Positions 1 to 9,663 of a DNA stretch of 45,418 nucleotides are shown here, piece after piece. Position numbers and translations under genes: made by a program. Position 1 is the first letter of the stretch. The number at the start of each line of letters is the position of its first letter. Origin of the DNA: Nitrosospira multiformis (GTDB taxonomy: Bacteria > Pseudomonadota > Gammaproteobacteria > Burkholderiales > Nitrosomonadaceae); NCBI GenBank assembly GCA_017306155.1, contig JAFKJB010000025.1:1-45418 (forward strand), read 5' to 3'. The notes beneath the pieces were generated by a model. The model ran no database searches and had not been told where the DNA came from. It saw only the letters and a list, made by a program, of their open reading frames with translations.

Positions 1-127
1 TGGTGTGCTTGGCTTTGGTCCCACCACAACCCCCTAAATTTGCAAGGAAATTGCAGTAATTTTACCAAAAACCGGCAAGTTCAACCACGCGAATTCATCG
101 ATCTATACAATAAAATCAGTAAGTTAT
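1..127 (-). mobile_element. End of an IS5-like element, cut by the window edge
   Basis: This stretch is nearly identical in the same orientation to 31825-31950, which flanks a recognisable IS5-family transposase remnant. On the minus strand it carries the leader and first codons of the transposase: GTG GTG at 27-22, preceded by an AGGGGG ribosome binding site, then codons for GPKPSTP running off the edge at base 1. An in-frame TAG upstream (about 32-34) shows that the start lies at these GTG codons and not further upstream. Similarity stops at AGTAAGTTAT (118-127). Whether the left element is intact cannot be seen from here. Confidence 0.7.
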
Positions 128-227
128 TGGATTATTCAGAGCCGACTACGTACTCCTGCCTCTGGCCGTCATTGCGATAGCCGTTCTCTATCTCGACTGG
201 CAGGATCGTCAGGATAACGAACGCTGA
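123..227 (+). pseudogene. Possible C-terminal stub of an interrupted membrane protein
   Basis: Directly beside the IS end an open frame without its own start reads into a hydrophobic segment (LLPLAVIAIAVLYLDW) followed by a charged tail (QDRQDNER) and a TGA at 225-227. A single transmembrane helix followed by a charged end looks like the C-terminus of an inner-membrane protein. Its upstream part would have been displaced by the IS. The parent family is not recognisable from about 34 residues, and a chance open frame is possible. Confidence 0.3.
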
Positions 228-281
228 TTTTTATTGGAGCACATGACGATGCGAGCAGATGCCGTGATCTACTGGGGTGTC

Positions 282-863
282 TTAGCGTGGAATTCGCCTT
301 GACTCTTCCTGTCCCGCTAAAGGCAGGCTTTTCACCGCTGCTCCTTCAAACCTGCTGATCACGTCTGTAACAAAGTGCTCGGAAAAGCCTGCCATAAAAG
401 ACCAGAATATCAATTTTGCATATTCCTTGTGTCCTTCTCCATGCTGCTCGAAGATCGACAGGAAGCTTTCGGAGGATGAATTGCTGTCAGTCAGAAAAAC
501 GGGAAACAGATCGCCGGACAGCAGACCGGAAAGAAAAAGTATAAAAAGCAAAAAAGCCAATACACCCCCAACCAGAGGAGAAAGGGCAGTGTAAACCCAG
601 GATTCCGCTATCAACTCCAGATCGAACAAAGTCAAATCTTTCAATCGACGTTGCAGGCCGACGAATCCGCCAATCACGCCACTGGCGAATACGAGCAGCG
701 GCACTATATAGATGGACTCCCTCAGTAGGGCAGCAGCAATCAATGAGAAGCCATAAAGAATAACCAGTGCGATGAAAAGACGTCGCGTAACAGAAATCAG
801 CAGTCGGGCAGGAATATTATTTGATTTGACGGCTTCCGTGGCGGGATTACCTGGCTCATCCAT
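282..863 (-). CDS. Conserved-looking integral membrane protein, function unknown
   Basis: A 193-residue protein with a polar N-terminus and about three hydrophobic segments: residues 29-47, 51-70 and a long one at about 92-120. A hydrophilic region rich in Ser and Glu follows, then another moderately hydrophobic stretch near 148-166. No catalytic motif or signal peptide is recognised. It starts 13 bases downstream of the gloA stop codon on the same strand, so it is probably the last gene of the rubredoxin-gloA transcription unit. The family is not recognised and no function is proposed. Confidence 0.7.
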   Translation of the reverse strand: MDEPGNPATEAVKSNNIPARLLISVTRRLFIALVILYGFSLIAAALLRESIYIVPLLVFASGVIGGFVGLQRRLKDLTLFDLELIAESWVYTALSPLVGGVLAFLLFILFLSGLLSGDLFPVFLTDSNSSSESFLSIFEQHGEGHKEYAKLIFWSFMAGFSEHFVTDVISRFEGAAVKSLPLAGQEESRRIPR

Positions 864-876
864 ATGGAGGGCGGCT

Positions 877-1266
877 TTACGCGGCTTTTTTCTGGATGAA
901 CTCGATCTTGTAGCCGTCAGGATCTTCCACGAAAGCGATCACGGTGACGCCGTGCTTCATCGGGCCTGCCTCGCGTGTAACCTTGCCGCCCCGTTTCTTC
1001 ACTTCTTCACACGCCTGGTAGGCATTATCGACTTCGACCGCAATATGCCCGTAACCAGTGCCCAGGTCATATTTGCTGGTATCCCAGTTGTGGGTGAGCT
1101 CCAATACCGTTCCCTCGGCCTCATCCTGATAACCGACAAATGCGAGGGTAAACCTGCCCTCGGGGTAATCTTTCCGGCGCAGCACTTTCATTCCCAGCAC
1201 TTCGGTATAAAAGGCAATCGACTTCTCCAGATCGCCCACGCGCAGCATGGTATGAAGAATGCGCAT
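877..1266 (-). CDS. gloA: Lactoylglutathione lyase (glyoxalase I)
   Basis: Glyoxalase I converts the hemithioacetal of methylglyoxal and glutathione into S-lactoylglutathione in the cytoplasm. The 129-residue protein has the usual bacterial length and two beta-alpha-beta-beta-beta halves. The four metal ligands of the family are at the expected places: His5 (ILHTMLRV), Glu56 (VLELTHNW), His74 (GYGHIAVEV) and Glu122 (YKIEFIQ). The short form without eukaryotic insertions suggests the nickel-type bacterial enzyme. Its ATG follows directly after the rubredoxin TGA, so the two genes are translationally coupled. Confidence 0.95.
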   Translation of the reverse strand: MRILHTMLRVGDLEKSIAFYTEVLGMKVLRRKDYPEGRFTLAFVGYQDEAEGTVLELTHNWDTSKYDLGTGYGHIAVEVDNAYQACEEVKKRGGKVTREAGPMKHGVTVIAFVEDPDGYKIEFIQKKAA

Positions 1267-1464
1267 TCAGATTTCCACCATCTCAAAATCCTCCTTGCGC
1301 GCCGAACATTCGGGACAGGTCCAGTTCATCGGAACATCCTCCCACCTTGTTCCGGGCGGAATACCTTCCTGCGGAGACCCTTCGGCCTCGTCATATACAT
1401 AACCGCAAATCAGGCACATATAGCAACGGTAGACACGCACTTCGGTCGTTTCGGTGGTAGTCAT
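1267..1464 (-). CDS. Rubredoxin
   Basis: A 65-residue one-iron electron carrier. Two C-x-x-C pairs bind the Fe(Cys)4 site: Cys17/Cys20 in the [13 protein letters not shown] motif and Cys50/Cys53 in [13 protein letters not shown]. The aromatic and acidic residues between them are typical of the family. The N-terminal extension of about 12 residues ([12 protein letters not shown]) is slightly longer than in minimal rubredoxins. An extra Cys at position 14 is present but is not a known ligand. It heads the unit rubredoxin-gloA-membrane protein and is divergent from thiD. Its redox partner cannot be told from the context. Confidence 0.95.
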   Translation of the reverse strand: MTTTETTEVRVYRCYMCLICGYVYDEAEGSPQEGIPPGTRWEDVPMNWTCPECSARKEDFEMVEI

Positions 1465-1512
1465 GATGAATAAAGGTATTTGGGTTAAAATATTATTTTA
1501 CGGTATTAGCTC

Positions 1513-2352
1513 ATGTCTCAGCCACCCCCCATCGTACTTTCTTTTGCTGCCAGCGATTCTACCGGGGGCGCCGGTATTCAGGCTGATATTCTCACTCTGG
1601 CCAGCATGGGATGCCATCCCCTTTCGGTCATCACGGCCATGACGGTGCAGGATACGGCCGGGGTAGATGATGTAATGGCACTGGATGCAGAATGGGTAAC
1701 GGATCAGGCACGCGCGGTTCTTGAAGACATGCCCGTGCATGTGTTTAAAATAGGCTTGCTGGGCAGCGTGGAAATTATTGCAGCGATTGCCGAAGTGGTT
1801 TCGGATTATCCCGGCATTCCGGTCGTGCTGGACCCTGTGCTTGCGTCAGGCCGCGGCGACGAGCTCGCCAATGAGGAAATGGTCGCTGCCATGCGGGAAT
1901 TGCTGTTGCCGCAAGCCACCATCATCACGCCCAACAGTCTCGAAGCGCGGCGGCTGGCGCAGGATTACGAGGATGAGTCCGATATGCCGGATTTGCACCA
2001 GTGCGCGGCCCGATTGCTTCGTTTGGGATGTGAATATGTATTCGTTACCGGAACCCATGAAAACACTTCGCAAGTGGTGAATACCCTGTATGGAACTACC
2101 GGCATCGTGCGCACGGATGCGTGGAATCGTCTCGCGGGCTCGTACCATGGATCAGGCTGCACACTCGCCTCTGCCATCGCTGCCACGCTTGCCAATGGAT
2201 TGCCTATTGCAGAGGGTGTATATGAAGCGCAGGAATACACCTGGCAGTCACTGAAAGCCGGATTCAGGCCTGGAATGGGACAACATCTGCCAGACAGGCT
2301 ATTCTGGGCGCGTGATGAGAACAGTGTCGAGGATCGAAATCAGGCGATATAG
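1513..2352 (+). CDS. thiD: Hydroxymethylpyrimidine / phosphomethylpyrimidine kinase
   Basis: ThiD phosphorylates HMP and then HMP-phosphate, providing the pyrimidine half of thiamine diphosphate. The 279-residue protein shows the ribokinase-fold signatures: the N-terminal substrate-binding stretch SFAASDSTGGAGIQAD, the HMP-pocket region around AMTVQDTAG, VLDPVLASGRGD, and the C-terminal anion-hole motif GSGCTLASA that carries the catalytic position. Its end overlaps the thiE start by 41 bases, so both are made from one transcript with hemL. No THI-box riboswitch was recognised in the short leader. Confidence 0.95.
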   Translation: MSQPPPIVLSFAASDSTGGAGIQADILTLASMGCHPLSVITAMTVQDTAGVDDVMALDAEWVTDQARAVLEDMPVHVFKIGLLGSVEIIAAIAEVVSDYPGIPVVLDPVLASGRGDELANEEMVAAMRELLLPQATIITPNSLEARRLAQDYEDESDMPDLHQCAARLLRLGCEYVFVTGTHENTSQVVNTLYGTTGIVRTDAWNRLAGSYHGSGCTLASAIAATLANGLPIAEGVYEAQEYTWQSLKAGFRPGMGQHLPDRLFWARDENSVEDRNQAI

Positions 2353-3019
2353 CGCCGCCCCCCGGCGAGAAATAACCGGTCTGTATGCAATCGCGCCAGA
2401 TACAGGAAATACCGCGCATCTGGTGGCGATGACACGGAACGCGCTTGCCGGAGGTACGCGACTGGTTCAATACCGCAGCAAAACGATGAACGAGGAACTG
2501 CGCCGGGAACAGGCGCGCGCGCTCGCTCATCTCTGCCGTCAGTTTGACGTTCCCCTCCTCATCAACGATCATGTCGATCTTGCTCTCGAGGTCGGGGCGG
2601 ATGGGGTGCATCTGGGACGGGAGGATGCACCCATTTCTCAAGCCCGGCTTAAGCTGGGTCCCGAAAAGATCATCGGGATTTCCTGCTACAACGAATTCGA
2701 GTCCGCCCTCGAAGCCGAGTGCAATGGAGCGGATTACGTTGCTTTCGGGGCTTTTTTTACTTCCCTCACAAAGCCCGATGCCGTGCCTGCTTCCGTTGAC
2801 CTGCTACAGAGGGGAAATCTTGAAATCAGCATTCCCATTGTCGCCATAGGCGGCATCAATAGCAATAATGCCCTGGAGTTGATCAGTGCCGGCGCGGATG
2901 CTGTAGCGGTCAGCAACGCCCTGTTTGGCGCACGAGATATCCGCGCCGAGGCCGGCAAATTTTCCGGATTATTCAAGCGTCAACCGTTTCATCCCTCATT
3001 GTCAAGGACCAGTCAATAA
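2312..3019 (+). CDS. thiE: Thiamine-phosphate synthase
   Basis: ThiE couples HMP diphosphate with the thiazole phosphate to give thiamine monophosphate. The 235-residue TIM-barrel protein contains LVQYRSKTM (diphosphate binding), [30 protein letters not shown] and the phosphate-binding [14 protein letters not shown]. The chosen ATG lies inside thiD; a GTG at 2324 is an alternative start, and an N-terminal tail of about 20 residues precedes the conserved core in either case. The TAA stop overlaps the hemL ATG (TAATG), indicating translational coupling. Confidence 0.94.
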   Translation: MMRTVSRIEIRRYSAAPRREITGLYAIAPDTGNTAHLVAMTRNALAGGTRLVQYRSKTMNEELRREQARALAHLCRQFDVPLLINDHVDLALEVGADGVHLGREDAPISQARLKLGPEKIIGISCYNEFESALEAECNGADYVAFGAFFTSLTKPDAVPASVDLLQRGNLEISIPIVAIGGINSNNALELISAGADAVAVSNALFGARDIRAEAGKFSGLFKRQPFHPSLSRTSQ

Positions 3020-4296
3020 TGTCACGTAACCAGCAATTGTTCGAGCAGTCGCAAAAATTCATTCCCGGGGGTGTCAACTCGCCGGTTCGCGCCTTCAAAT
3101 CGGTAGGCGGTACACCGGTTTTTTTCAGAAAGGGTGAGGGAGCCCATGTATGGGATGCGGATGACAAATCCTACATAGATTATGTCGGTTCCTGGGGCCC
3201 TCTGATTCTGGGACATGCCCATCCGGAAGTGATCGAAGCAGTCTATGCGACAGCAAAAAACGGCTTGACTTTTGGGGCGCCCACCGAGGCGGAACTGGAG
3301 ATCGCGGAACTGCTGTGCCGGCTGGTGCCTTCCATTGAACAGGTGAGACTGGTAAGCTCCGGCACCGAAGCCACCATGAGCGCAATCCGCCTTGCGCGCG
3401 GTTATACCGGCCGGAATCGCATCATCAAGTTTGAAGGCTGTTATCACGGCCATGACGACGCCCTGCTGGTGAAAGCAGGCTCCGGTGCCCTGACTTTCGG
3501 CCATCCAAGTTCCGCCGGTGTGCCGGCAGAAACGGCCTCCAGCACAGTTGTGCTCGATTACAACGATCTTGCCGGTGTCGAACAGGCTTTCGGTCAGTTC
3601 GGCGCCGAAATCGCAGCCGTCATCGTCGAGCCGGTGGCAGGCAATATGAACCTTATCGCACCTCGTCCCGGCTTTCTGCCGGGTTTACGCGAATTGTGCA
3701 CGCGCCACGGCAGCGTGCTGATCTTCGATGAGGTGATGACAGGCTTTCGCGTCGGACTGGAATGCGCCCAAGGGCTTTACGGAACAAAACCTGACCTCAC
3801 CACGCTGGGCAAAGTGATTGGCGGCGGCATGCCAATGGCTGCATTTGGGGGCCGCCGGGAAATCATGCAATGCCTGGCACCCGTGGGAGCCGTCTATCAG
3901 GCGGGTACGCTTTCGGGAAACCCGGTCGCGGTCGCTGCCGGTCTCGCTACATTGAAGCTGGTGCAGGTACCGGGGTTCTACGACAAACTCGCCACGCGTA
4001 CCCGCGAACTTACCGAAGGGCTGGTCACAGCCGCCAGGAAACATGGCGTGGTTTTCTGCGCACAGGCGGTAGGGGGCATGTTCGGGCTTTATTTCCGGGA
4101 AACGCTGCCTGAAAGTTACGCTGAAGTGATGAGCTGCAACCGCGATGCTTTCAATAAATTTTTCCACGCCATGCTCGAGGAAGGTATTTATTTCGCCCCG
4201 TCAGCATTTGAAGCCGGATTTGTTTCCGCGGCACACGGAGAGGCTGAAATCAGCAAAACCCTGGCCGCTGCTGAAAAAATTTTCGCGCGGGAATAA
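3019..4296 (+). CDS. hemL: Glutamate-1-semialdehyde 2,1-aminomutase
   Basis: HemL is the PLP enzyme that converts glutamate-1-semialdehyde to 5-aminolevulinate, the second step of the C5 tetrapyrrole pathway. At 425 residues it has the normal length. It shows the conserved [12 protein letters not shown] start, [15 protein letters not shown], the PLP-contacting FDEVMTGFR and the Schiff-base lysine Lys265 in [12 protein letters not shown]. The first enzyme of the route, hemA, lies at 18344-19606, so the window holds both dedicated steps of 5-aminolevulinate synthesis. Heme demand is high in ammonia oxidisers. It is the last gene of thiD-thiE-hemL. Confidence 0.96.
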   Translation: MSRNQQLFEQSQKFIPGGVNSPVRAFKSVGGTPVFFRKGEGAHVWDADDKSYIDYVGSWGPLILGHAHPEVIEAVYATAKNGLTFGAPTEAELEIAELLCRLVPSIEQVRLVSSGTEATMSAIRLARGYTGRNRIIKFEGCYHGHDDALLVKAGSGALTFGHPSSAGVPAETASSTVVLDYNDLAGVEQAFGQFGAEIAAVIVEPVAGNMNLIAPRPGFLPGLRELCTRHGSVLIFDEVMTGFRVGLECAQGLYGTKPDLTTLGKVIGGGMPMAAFGGRREIMQCLAPVGAVYQAGTLSGNPVAVAAGLATLKLVQVPGFYDKLATRTRELTEGLVTAARKHGVVFCAQAVGGMFGLYFRETLPESYAEVMSCNRDAFNKFFHAMLEEGIYFAPSAFEAGFVSAAHGEAEISKTLAAAEKIFARE

Positions 4297-4324
4297 AAAA
4301 AGCGGACAGTTACCCGATAGCGCA

Positions 4325-4350
4325 GCAGTATCTTCCTCTGAAGACACTGC
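4325..4350. terminator. Hairpin between convergent hemL and cytochrome c4
   Basis: An 11-base stem with one mismatch and a four-base loop: GCAGTATCTTC, CTCT, GAAGACACTGC. It sits just after hemL and facing the cytochrome c4 gene. There is no T-run on either side, so intrinsic termination is not certain. The remaining bases up to 4563 show nothing else recognisable. Confidence 0.4.
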
Positions 4351-4563
4351 CGCGCACACAGGTTCAGGCTTGACCGCCGGGGTTGGGCCGCATTCTACCC
4401 GGCGCCCTCCCTCTGGCCTTGCCAGCAGCCGATGGATACGGGACCGGTTGCGGACGAACTGACTCCGGCAGCCCTCCGGCGCCTTATGGTCATCCCGGGC
4501 ATCCCGATTTTATCAGCAGCACCTCTGCGACAACTTCGCGATAATCCCCGAATCCCCTGACTT

Positions 4564-5229
4564 TTATTCCTTGCTCAGGCCCGAAATAAACTCGGACACC
4601 GTCTGCATTTCTTTTTCGCTCATCCGCGTTGCGATCACGTGCATAACCTTGTTCGCATCGTTTGCCCGCTGTTCCGTGCGGAAGGCGCGCAACTGGGCAG
4701 CAGTATACTGGGCATGCTGCCCGGCGAGCCGGGGATAAACGGGAGGAATGCCGGCGCCATTGGGGGAATGGCAACTGGAGCAGGCGGGAACACCGGTTTC
4801 AAGATTTCCGCCCCGGTATACTTTTTCCCCCTCCTCAGCGAGTTCCTGGTTGTTCGCCACCCCCTGCTGGGGTTTCTGCCTGGCGTAATAAGCTGCGAGA
4901 TTCCTTATATCCTCATCGGAAAGCGGCGCAACCATGGCTGACATCACCGGGCTTTCACGCTCGGCCGGCTTGCCGTCCTGCGATTTGAAATTATTGAGCT
5001 GCTTGATGATATACTCGGCATGCTGTCCAGCCAGATTCGGATTTTCAGGAATCATGCTGGTGCCATTCGCACCATGGCAAGCGATGCAAACCTGGGTGGC
5101 GATTTCCTGACCTTTAGCCGCATCTCCTGCCGTTTTGACAGGCTGAGAAGGCGTTTCCGCGAAAACGTGGCTGGACAGGGTCAATGCAGCCGATGCGATA
5201 ATCATAGAAATTAGCTTGATGCCTTGCAT
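4564..5229 (-). CDS. Dihaem cytochrome c4
   Basis: A periplasmic electron carrier, probably delivering electrons to a terminal oxidase. The 221-residue protein begins with a Sec signal peptide (cleavage expected after SSHVFA, residue 24). It then has two homologous class I cytochrome domains, each with a C-x-x-C-H haem site: Cys48-His52 and Cys150-His154. Each domain also has a later Met that could be the axial ligand (around PVMSAM and KVMHVIATRM) and an N-L-A-G-Q-H type segment. The duplicated layout and length match cytochrome c4. It is transcribed alone, divergently from the SPOR-like gene. Confidence 0.93.
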   Translation of the reverse strand: MQGIKLISMIIASAALTLSSHVFAETPSQPVKTAGDAAKGQEIATQVCIACHGANGTSMIPENPNLAGQHAEYIIKQLNNFKSQDGKPAERESPVMSAMVAPLSDEDIRNLAAYYARQKPQQGVANNQELAEEGEKVYRGGNLETGVPACSSCHSPNGAGIPPVYPRLAGQHAQYTAAQLRAFRTEQRANDANKVMHVIATRMSEKEMQTVSEFISGLSKE

Positions 5230-5258
5230 TCCTGGGACTCCGAAGAAAGTAATTTGAT

Positions 5259-5288
5259 ATTATGATTTGACTGAGCATTCTAAGGCAA
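5259..5288 (-). promoter_or_regulatory. Sigma70-like promoter of the cytochrome c4 gene
   Basis: Read on the minus strand: -35 TTGCCT (5288-5283), an 18-base spacer, and -10 CATAAT (5264-5259). The predicted start site lies about 20-25 bases before the cytochrome c4 ATG. Matches are 4/6 and 5/6 to consensus. Judged by eye only. Confidence 0.5.
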
Positions 5289-5295
5289 AGACCGT

Positions 5296-5320
5296 ATAAC
5301 AACAACAATAACAATAACAA
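5296..5320. repeat. AAC/AAT low-complexity leader
   Basis: A run of AAC and AAT triplets directly abuts the ATG of the SPOR-like gene at 5320, in a place where a ribosome binding site would be expected. No purine-rich Shine-Dalgarno sequence is visible. Confidence 0.7.
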
Positions 5321-5979
5321 TGACTTTATCCGTAATGAGAGCATTATTTTTTCTATTGTTGTTTATCAACCTCGTTTTCGCGTTATATATCCAGCTTGAA
5401 CCGGACGAAAGCAGGGCTCCCCTCCCATCAGAGCTGCAAGCGAAAACCGGACCTTCATCAGAGGCCGCTCCGCCGCCCCCATCCATTTGCCTGGAATGGG
5501 AAGCCTTTGCCAAACCGGATGTGGTTCATGTCGAAGCCGCCATTTCCCGTCATAATCTCGATGGCAAATTGAAATCCCGGACCATGGGCATGGTACCCTA
5601 CTATTGGGTGCACATTCCCCCGCTCACCAACAAACAGCATGTCGAGCGGAAAATAGGAGAGCTCAAGCGACGCGATATTACCACCTACCAGATCGTGGAA
5701 GGCGACAGCAAGTGGAATAATGCGATTTCGCTGGGATTTTTTGAAAAAATCGAGGACGCCCGCGCCCTTCTGGCAGCCCTGAGGACTAAACGGGTCGTAT
5801 CTGCCATTATCGGGGCAAGGAATGTCGAACAGGTCAAATTCGTTGCGGAGAACTCCTCATCGGACCTGGAAGGGCGACTGGAAAAGTTAAAGGCGGAATT
5901 TCCGAATAGCCGTATCACCAAAACCACTTGCGAGCGAGGTGCAGGAACCCATGGCAAGGGGAACACGGCAGAACAATAG
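5320..5979 (+). CDS. SPOR-like single-pass membrane protein
   Basis: A 219-residue protein with an N-terminal membrane anchor (about residues 7-25, ALFFLLLFINLVFALYIQ), a Pro/Ser-rich linker, and a globular region from about residue 56. Around 90-165 the fold pattern (YYWVHIPPL, a helix, then ISLGFFEKIEDARALLAALR) resembles the SPOR domain, which binds peptidoglycan denuded of stem peptides. The domain would face the periplasm. A second ATG at codon 6 could be the start. The assignment rests on pattern resemblance; the 219 residues include a charged C-terminal tail of no known role. Confidence 0.7.
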   Translation: MTLSVMRALFFLLLFINLVFALYIQLEPDESRAPLPSELQAKTGPSSEAAPPPPSICLEWEAFAKPDVVHVEAAISRHNLDGKLKSRTMGMVPYYWVHIPPLTNKQHVERKIGELKRRDITTYQIVEGDSKWNNAISLGFFEKIEDARALLAALRTKRVVSAIIGARNVEQVKFVAENSSSDLEGRLEKLKAEFPNSRITKTTCERGAGTHGKGNTAEQ

Positions 5980-6205
5980 GCGCAATAAAGGCCTGGAAAA
6001 ATCCTTGAACGCAAAATGCTCCTTTCCCGCTCCGCCTGCTTCTCCCTCCTGTCATACTCACGGATGTGTGATTTTTAGCGAAGTACTCTTCCGCTGCGGT
6101 TTTTCCGACCTTGCTGCGGATCAGCAAGTCTTGCAATAAGCTATTCCCATCCTCATCATATAAGCTTTTCATTCACATTTATCGGCTCATGGCTTTGGAA
6201 TCTGT

Positions 6206-7006
6206 ATGACGGTGCATCTCAAATCCCCTGATGAAATAGAGAAAATGCGGGTAGCGGGCAGACTTGCCTCGGAAGTGCTGGATTACATCACACCGTTCGT
6301 CAAGCCCGGGGTGACGACCGATGAGCTTGACAAGCTGTGCCATGATTACATGGTGAATGTGCAGGATACCATTCCTGCGCCTCTCAATTATGCCCCTCCC
6401 GGCTATTCGCCTTACCCGAAATCCATCTGCACCTCGGTCAACCATCAGGTTTGTCATGGTGTACCGGGGCATAAGAGACTCAAATCCGGGGACATCGTCA
6501 ACATCGATGTAACCGTCATCAAAAACGGATATCACGGCGATACCAGCCGGATGTATCTCGTCGGCGAACCGGGCATCCAGGCAAAGCGCCTGTGCAAGGT
6601 AACCTATGAAGCAATGTGGCAGGGTATTGAAATCATCAAACCTGGAAAGCGTCTGGGGGATATCGGCCATGCCATTCAGCGGTATGCGGAAGAACATGGA
6701 TACAGCGTGGTGAGGGAATTCTGTGGTCATGGAATCGGGGCAAAATTCCATGAGGAACCACAGGTGCTTCACTACGGCCGAGCCGGCACGGGACTCGAAC
6801 TCAAAGCCGGAATGATCTTCACTGTCGAGCCGATGATCAACGCCGGCAAACCGCAGATTCGCCAGATGGCCGATGGCTGGACCATTGTCACGAAGGATCA
6901 CAGCCTGTCGGCGCAATGGGAACATACCGTGCTCGTCACGGAAACAGGATACGAAGTGTTGACACAGTCGGGCGGCATGCCGCCGCAGCCCGCCCTTCGT
7001 TCCTGA
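6206..7006 (+). CDS. map: Methionine aminopeptidase, type I
   Basis: Removes the initiator methionine from nascent proteins. The 266-residue pita-bread enzyme carries all five dinuclear metal ligands: Asp101 (VNIDVTV), Asp112 (YHGDTSRM), His175 (FCGHGIG), Glu208 (FTVEPM) and Glu239 (WEHTVLV). It has no N-terminal zinc finger or large insert, so it is the short type Ia form. The stop lies five bases before the glnD ATG at 7012, so the two are probably cotranscribed. The 226 bases upstream contain no gene that I can support. Confidence 0.95.
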   Translation: MTVHLKSPDEIEKMRVAGRLASEVLDYITPFVKPGVTTDELDKLCHDYMVNVQDTIPAPLNYAPPGYSPYPKSICTSVNHQVCHGVPGHKRLKSGDIVNIDVTVIKNGYHGDTSRMYLVGEPGIQAKRLCKVTYEAMWQGIEIIKPGKRLGDIGHAIQRYAEEHGYSVVREFCGHGIGAKFHEEPQVLHYGRAGTGLELKAGMIFTVEPMINAGKPQIRQMADGWTIVTKDHSLSAQWEHTVLVTETGYEVLTQSGGMPPQPALRS

Positions 7007-7011
7007 CGACC

Positions 7012-9663
7012 ATGAAGGGGCTGAATGCACAGCCTTTCAGCCACGAAGCGGTCAGGCAGAAGCTGCTGAGCGGCCGCGAGTCGTTGCAGCTTCGCTACCG
7101 CGAACACAGAAACGGCGCAGCCCTGCTGCGGAATCACAGTCGCCTGGTGGATGGCATTCTCCGCCAGGTATGGCATGAAATGAACATGCCCGGCTCTATC
7201 GCCTTGCTGGCCGTGGGTGGATACGGCCGAAGACAGCTTTTTCCCTATTCCGACATCGACCTGGTGATATTGCTTCCGGACAAGGGGAGCGCCGCCGAGG
7301 CGATGGACAATGCGCTCGGGACATGCCTGGAGCACTGGGTAGGATTGCTGTGGGATATCGGCCTGGATATCGGTCATAGCGCGCGCACCGTCGCGGAATG
7401 TGGCGAAGAGGCAGCCAACGACATTACCGTGCAAACCAGTCTGCTTGAAGCCCGCCTTCTTGCCGGCAACCCTCATCTGTTCGATCGGTTCCTGCGGGTG
7501 ATGGAGGCCATGCTCGCACCCCGGAAGTTCTTCGTCGACAAGCAGTTCGAACAGCAGCAGCGTCATAAGCGATACCAGGACGCACCCTACAAGCTCGAGC
7601 CGAACATAAAAGAGGGTCCCGGCGGCCTGCGCGATCTGCAAAATGTGTTGTGGATCAGCCGCGCCGCCGGATTCGGAAGAACCTGGCGGGAACTGGCGAA
7701 AAAAGGCTTCATCACTCGCCGCGAGGCCAGGCTCATTCAGCGCCAGCAGGCTGTGCTGCAGGACCTCCGCATCCGGTTGCACTACCTCGGTGGCAGGCGC
7801 GAAGACCGTCTGTTATTCGATTACCAGAATTCCCTGGCCGAGGAACTTGGCATCGCCGGGAAGCCGCCGCGTCGTCCCGGAGAGATGCTGATGCAACGGT
7901 ACTACCGCGCCGCAAGATCGGTGACACAGGTCAATACCATTTTGCTGCTTACCCTGCATGCGGAAATTTTTCCGGACGAGGAGGCGGTAACGGCGATCAT
8001 CAACGAACGGTTTCAGAAGCGCGGCAATCTGCTGGAGATACGCGACGAGGATGTTTTCGAGCGAAACCCCGGCGCGATACTGGAAAGTGTTCTGCTACTG
8101 CAACGGCATCCCGACCTCAAAGGCCGAAGCCCCGCGACATTGCGGGCAATGTGGCGATCGGCGCCGCTCATTACGGCTTCGTTTCGCCGCGACCCGCGTC
8201 ATTGCGCCATGTTCATGGAAATACTGCGTCAACCCCGGGGGCTGACACGCGAACTCCGGTTGATGAATCGCTATGGCATCCTGGGGCGCTACATTCCCGC
8301 TTTTGGCCGAATTGTCGGCCAGATGCAACATGATCTCTTCCATGTATATACAGTGGATGAGCACATCCTGATGGTCGTGCGGAATCTGCGCCGCTTCATG
8401 GCGCCGGAATTCGCCTATGAATATCCGCTCTGCAGCAGACTCATCAACGAATTCGAACGGCCTGAAGTACTCTATATTGCCGGATTGTTCCACGACATTG
8501 CCAAGGGTCGGCAAGGGGATCATTCCTTGCTCGGCAAGGTCGATGCGAGGCGCTTCTGTGAACGCCACCGCATGTCCGCGGAAGATACCGAACTCGTCGT
8601 CTGGCTGGTGGAAAATCATTTGCGCATGTCCGCCACGGCACAAAAGAAAGACATAGCGGATACGGATGTCATTGCGGATTTCGCCGCAAGTATGCAGGAT
8701 GAGCGGCATCTCATCGCGCTTTACCTGCTCACGGTTGCGGATATCCGGGGCACCAGTCCCAAGGTATGGAATGCATGGAAAAGCAAGCTGCTTGAGAATC
8801 TGTTCCACCGCACCCGGCAGTATCTTTGCGGCCAAATGGCGCTTACCGACATTTCACTGGAAAACCGCAAAAAAAAGGTGCTGCAACTGCTGCATCCGGA
8901 TGAGGAAGCGATGCTCGCCTACGAGCAGTTCTGGTCGAGGCTCGATTCCAGCTACCTGATGATGCACGATCCCCGGGAAATCGCCTGGCACACCCGGCAC
9001 CTGAGCCAGAGAATGAAATCACCGGTACCGATAGTCAAAACACGCACCGCCGAAACCGGGGCAGGGGTAGAGGTACTGGTTTATACGGCAGACCAGAGGG
9101 ACCTGTTTGCCCGCATCTGCGGTTTTTTCGACCGTATCGACTACAATATCGTCCAAGCAAAAATCCACACGACCCGCGAGGGATACGCGCTCGACAGCTT
9201 TCAGATACTGGACCCTTTCAATGTGGCAAACCGTGATCCGCGGGAGTTCCAGTTCATCGAGCAGGAGTTGGCACAGCAACTGGAGCAACAGCCTCTACTG
9301 GCGAACCCCGTGAAAGGGCGCCTGAGCCGCCATCTCAGGCATTTTCCGATCACGCCGCAAGTCAGCATCGAACCGGACGACAGCGGCGCCTACTATGTGC
9401 TGTCCATTACGGCGGGCGACCAGCCCGGGTTGCTCTCGCACATTGCTCAAGTGCTCGTGCGGTTTGGCGTGAACGTGCATAGCGCCAGGATAAACACACT
9501 GGGTGAGCGTGCCGAAGATACCTTCCTGATTACAGGAGGTATTTTGAGCGACTCCAGGTCAGTGATCCAGCTTGAAGCCAACCTGATAAAGGTGCTGCGC
9601 ACGTCACCGCAACCGGAAGCATCCGAAAGACCTTCTGCCGGAGACCAGGCTACCCCGCGCTGA
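7012..9663 (+). CDS. glnD: [Protein-PII] uridylyltransferase / uridylyl-removing enzyme
   Basis: GlnD senses glutamine and (de)uridylylates PII, steering nitrogen assimilation. From the ATG at 7012 the protein has 883 residues. It has an N-terminal nucleotidyltransferase domain with [17 protein letters not shown] (Asp81 and Asp83 as metal ligands), a central HD hydrolase domain with [14 protein letters not shown] near residue 495 for deuridylylation, and two C-terminal ACT domains starting near residues 688 and 794 for glutamine sensing. The frame stays open upstream to 6916 inside map, but the conserved family start fits 7012. Its last 14 bases overlap the end of convergent metE. Confidence 0.95.
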   Translation: MKGLNAQPFSHEAVRQKLLSGRESLQLRYREHRNGAALLRNHSRLVDGILRQVWHEMNMPGSIALLAVGGYGRRQLFPYSDIDLVILLPDKGSAAEAMDNALGTCLEHWVGLLWDIGLDIGHSARTVAECGEEAANDITVQTSLLEARLLAGNPHLFDRFLRVMEAMLAPRKFFVDKQFEQQQRHKRYQDAPYKLEPNIKEGPGGLRDLQNVLWISRAAGFGRTWRELAKKGFITRREARLIQRQQAVLQDLRIRLHYLGGRREDRLLFDYQNSLAEELGIAGKPPRRPGEMLMQRYYRAARSVTQVNTILLLTLHAEIFPDEEAVTAIINERFQKRGNLLEIRDEDVFERNPGAILESVLLLQRHPDLKGRSPATLRAMWRSAPLITASFRRDPRHCAMFMEILRQPRGLTRELRLMNRYGILGRYIPAFGRIVGQMQHDLFHVYTVDEHILMVVRNLRRFMAPEFAYEYPLCSRLINEFERPEVLYIAGLFHDIAKGRQGDHSLLGKVDARRFCERHRMSAEDTELVVWLVENHLRMSATAQKKDIADTDVIADFAASMQDERHLIALYLLTVADIRGTSPKVWNAWKSKLLENLFHRTRQYLCGQMALTDISLENRKKKVLQLLHPDEEAMLAYEQFWSRLDSSYLMMHDPREIAWHTRHLSQRMKSPVPIVKTRTAETGAGVEVLVYTADQRDLFARICGFFDRIDYNIVQAKIHTTREGYALDSFQILDPFNVANRDPREFQFIEQELAQQLEQQPLLANPVKGRLSRHLRHFPITPQVSIEPDDSGAYYVLSITAGDQPGLLSHIAQVLVRFGVNVHSARINTLGERAEDTFLITGGILSDSRSVIQLEANLIKVLRTSPQPEASERPSAGDQATPR

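Noticed and set aside
772-1473. 233-codon plus-strand frame over gloA and rubredoxin
   Set aside because: It lies opposite two certain genes with complete metal-binding motifs and has no motif or ribosome binding site of its own.
2264-2641. 125-codon minus-strand frame across the thiD-thiE junction
   Set aside because: It is antisense to two overlapping genes with clear family motifs and is explained by their codon bias.
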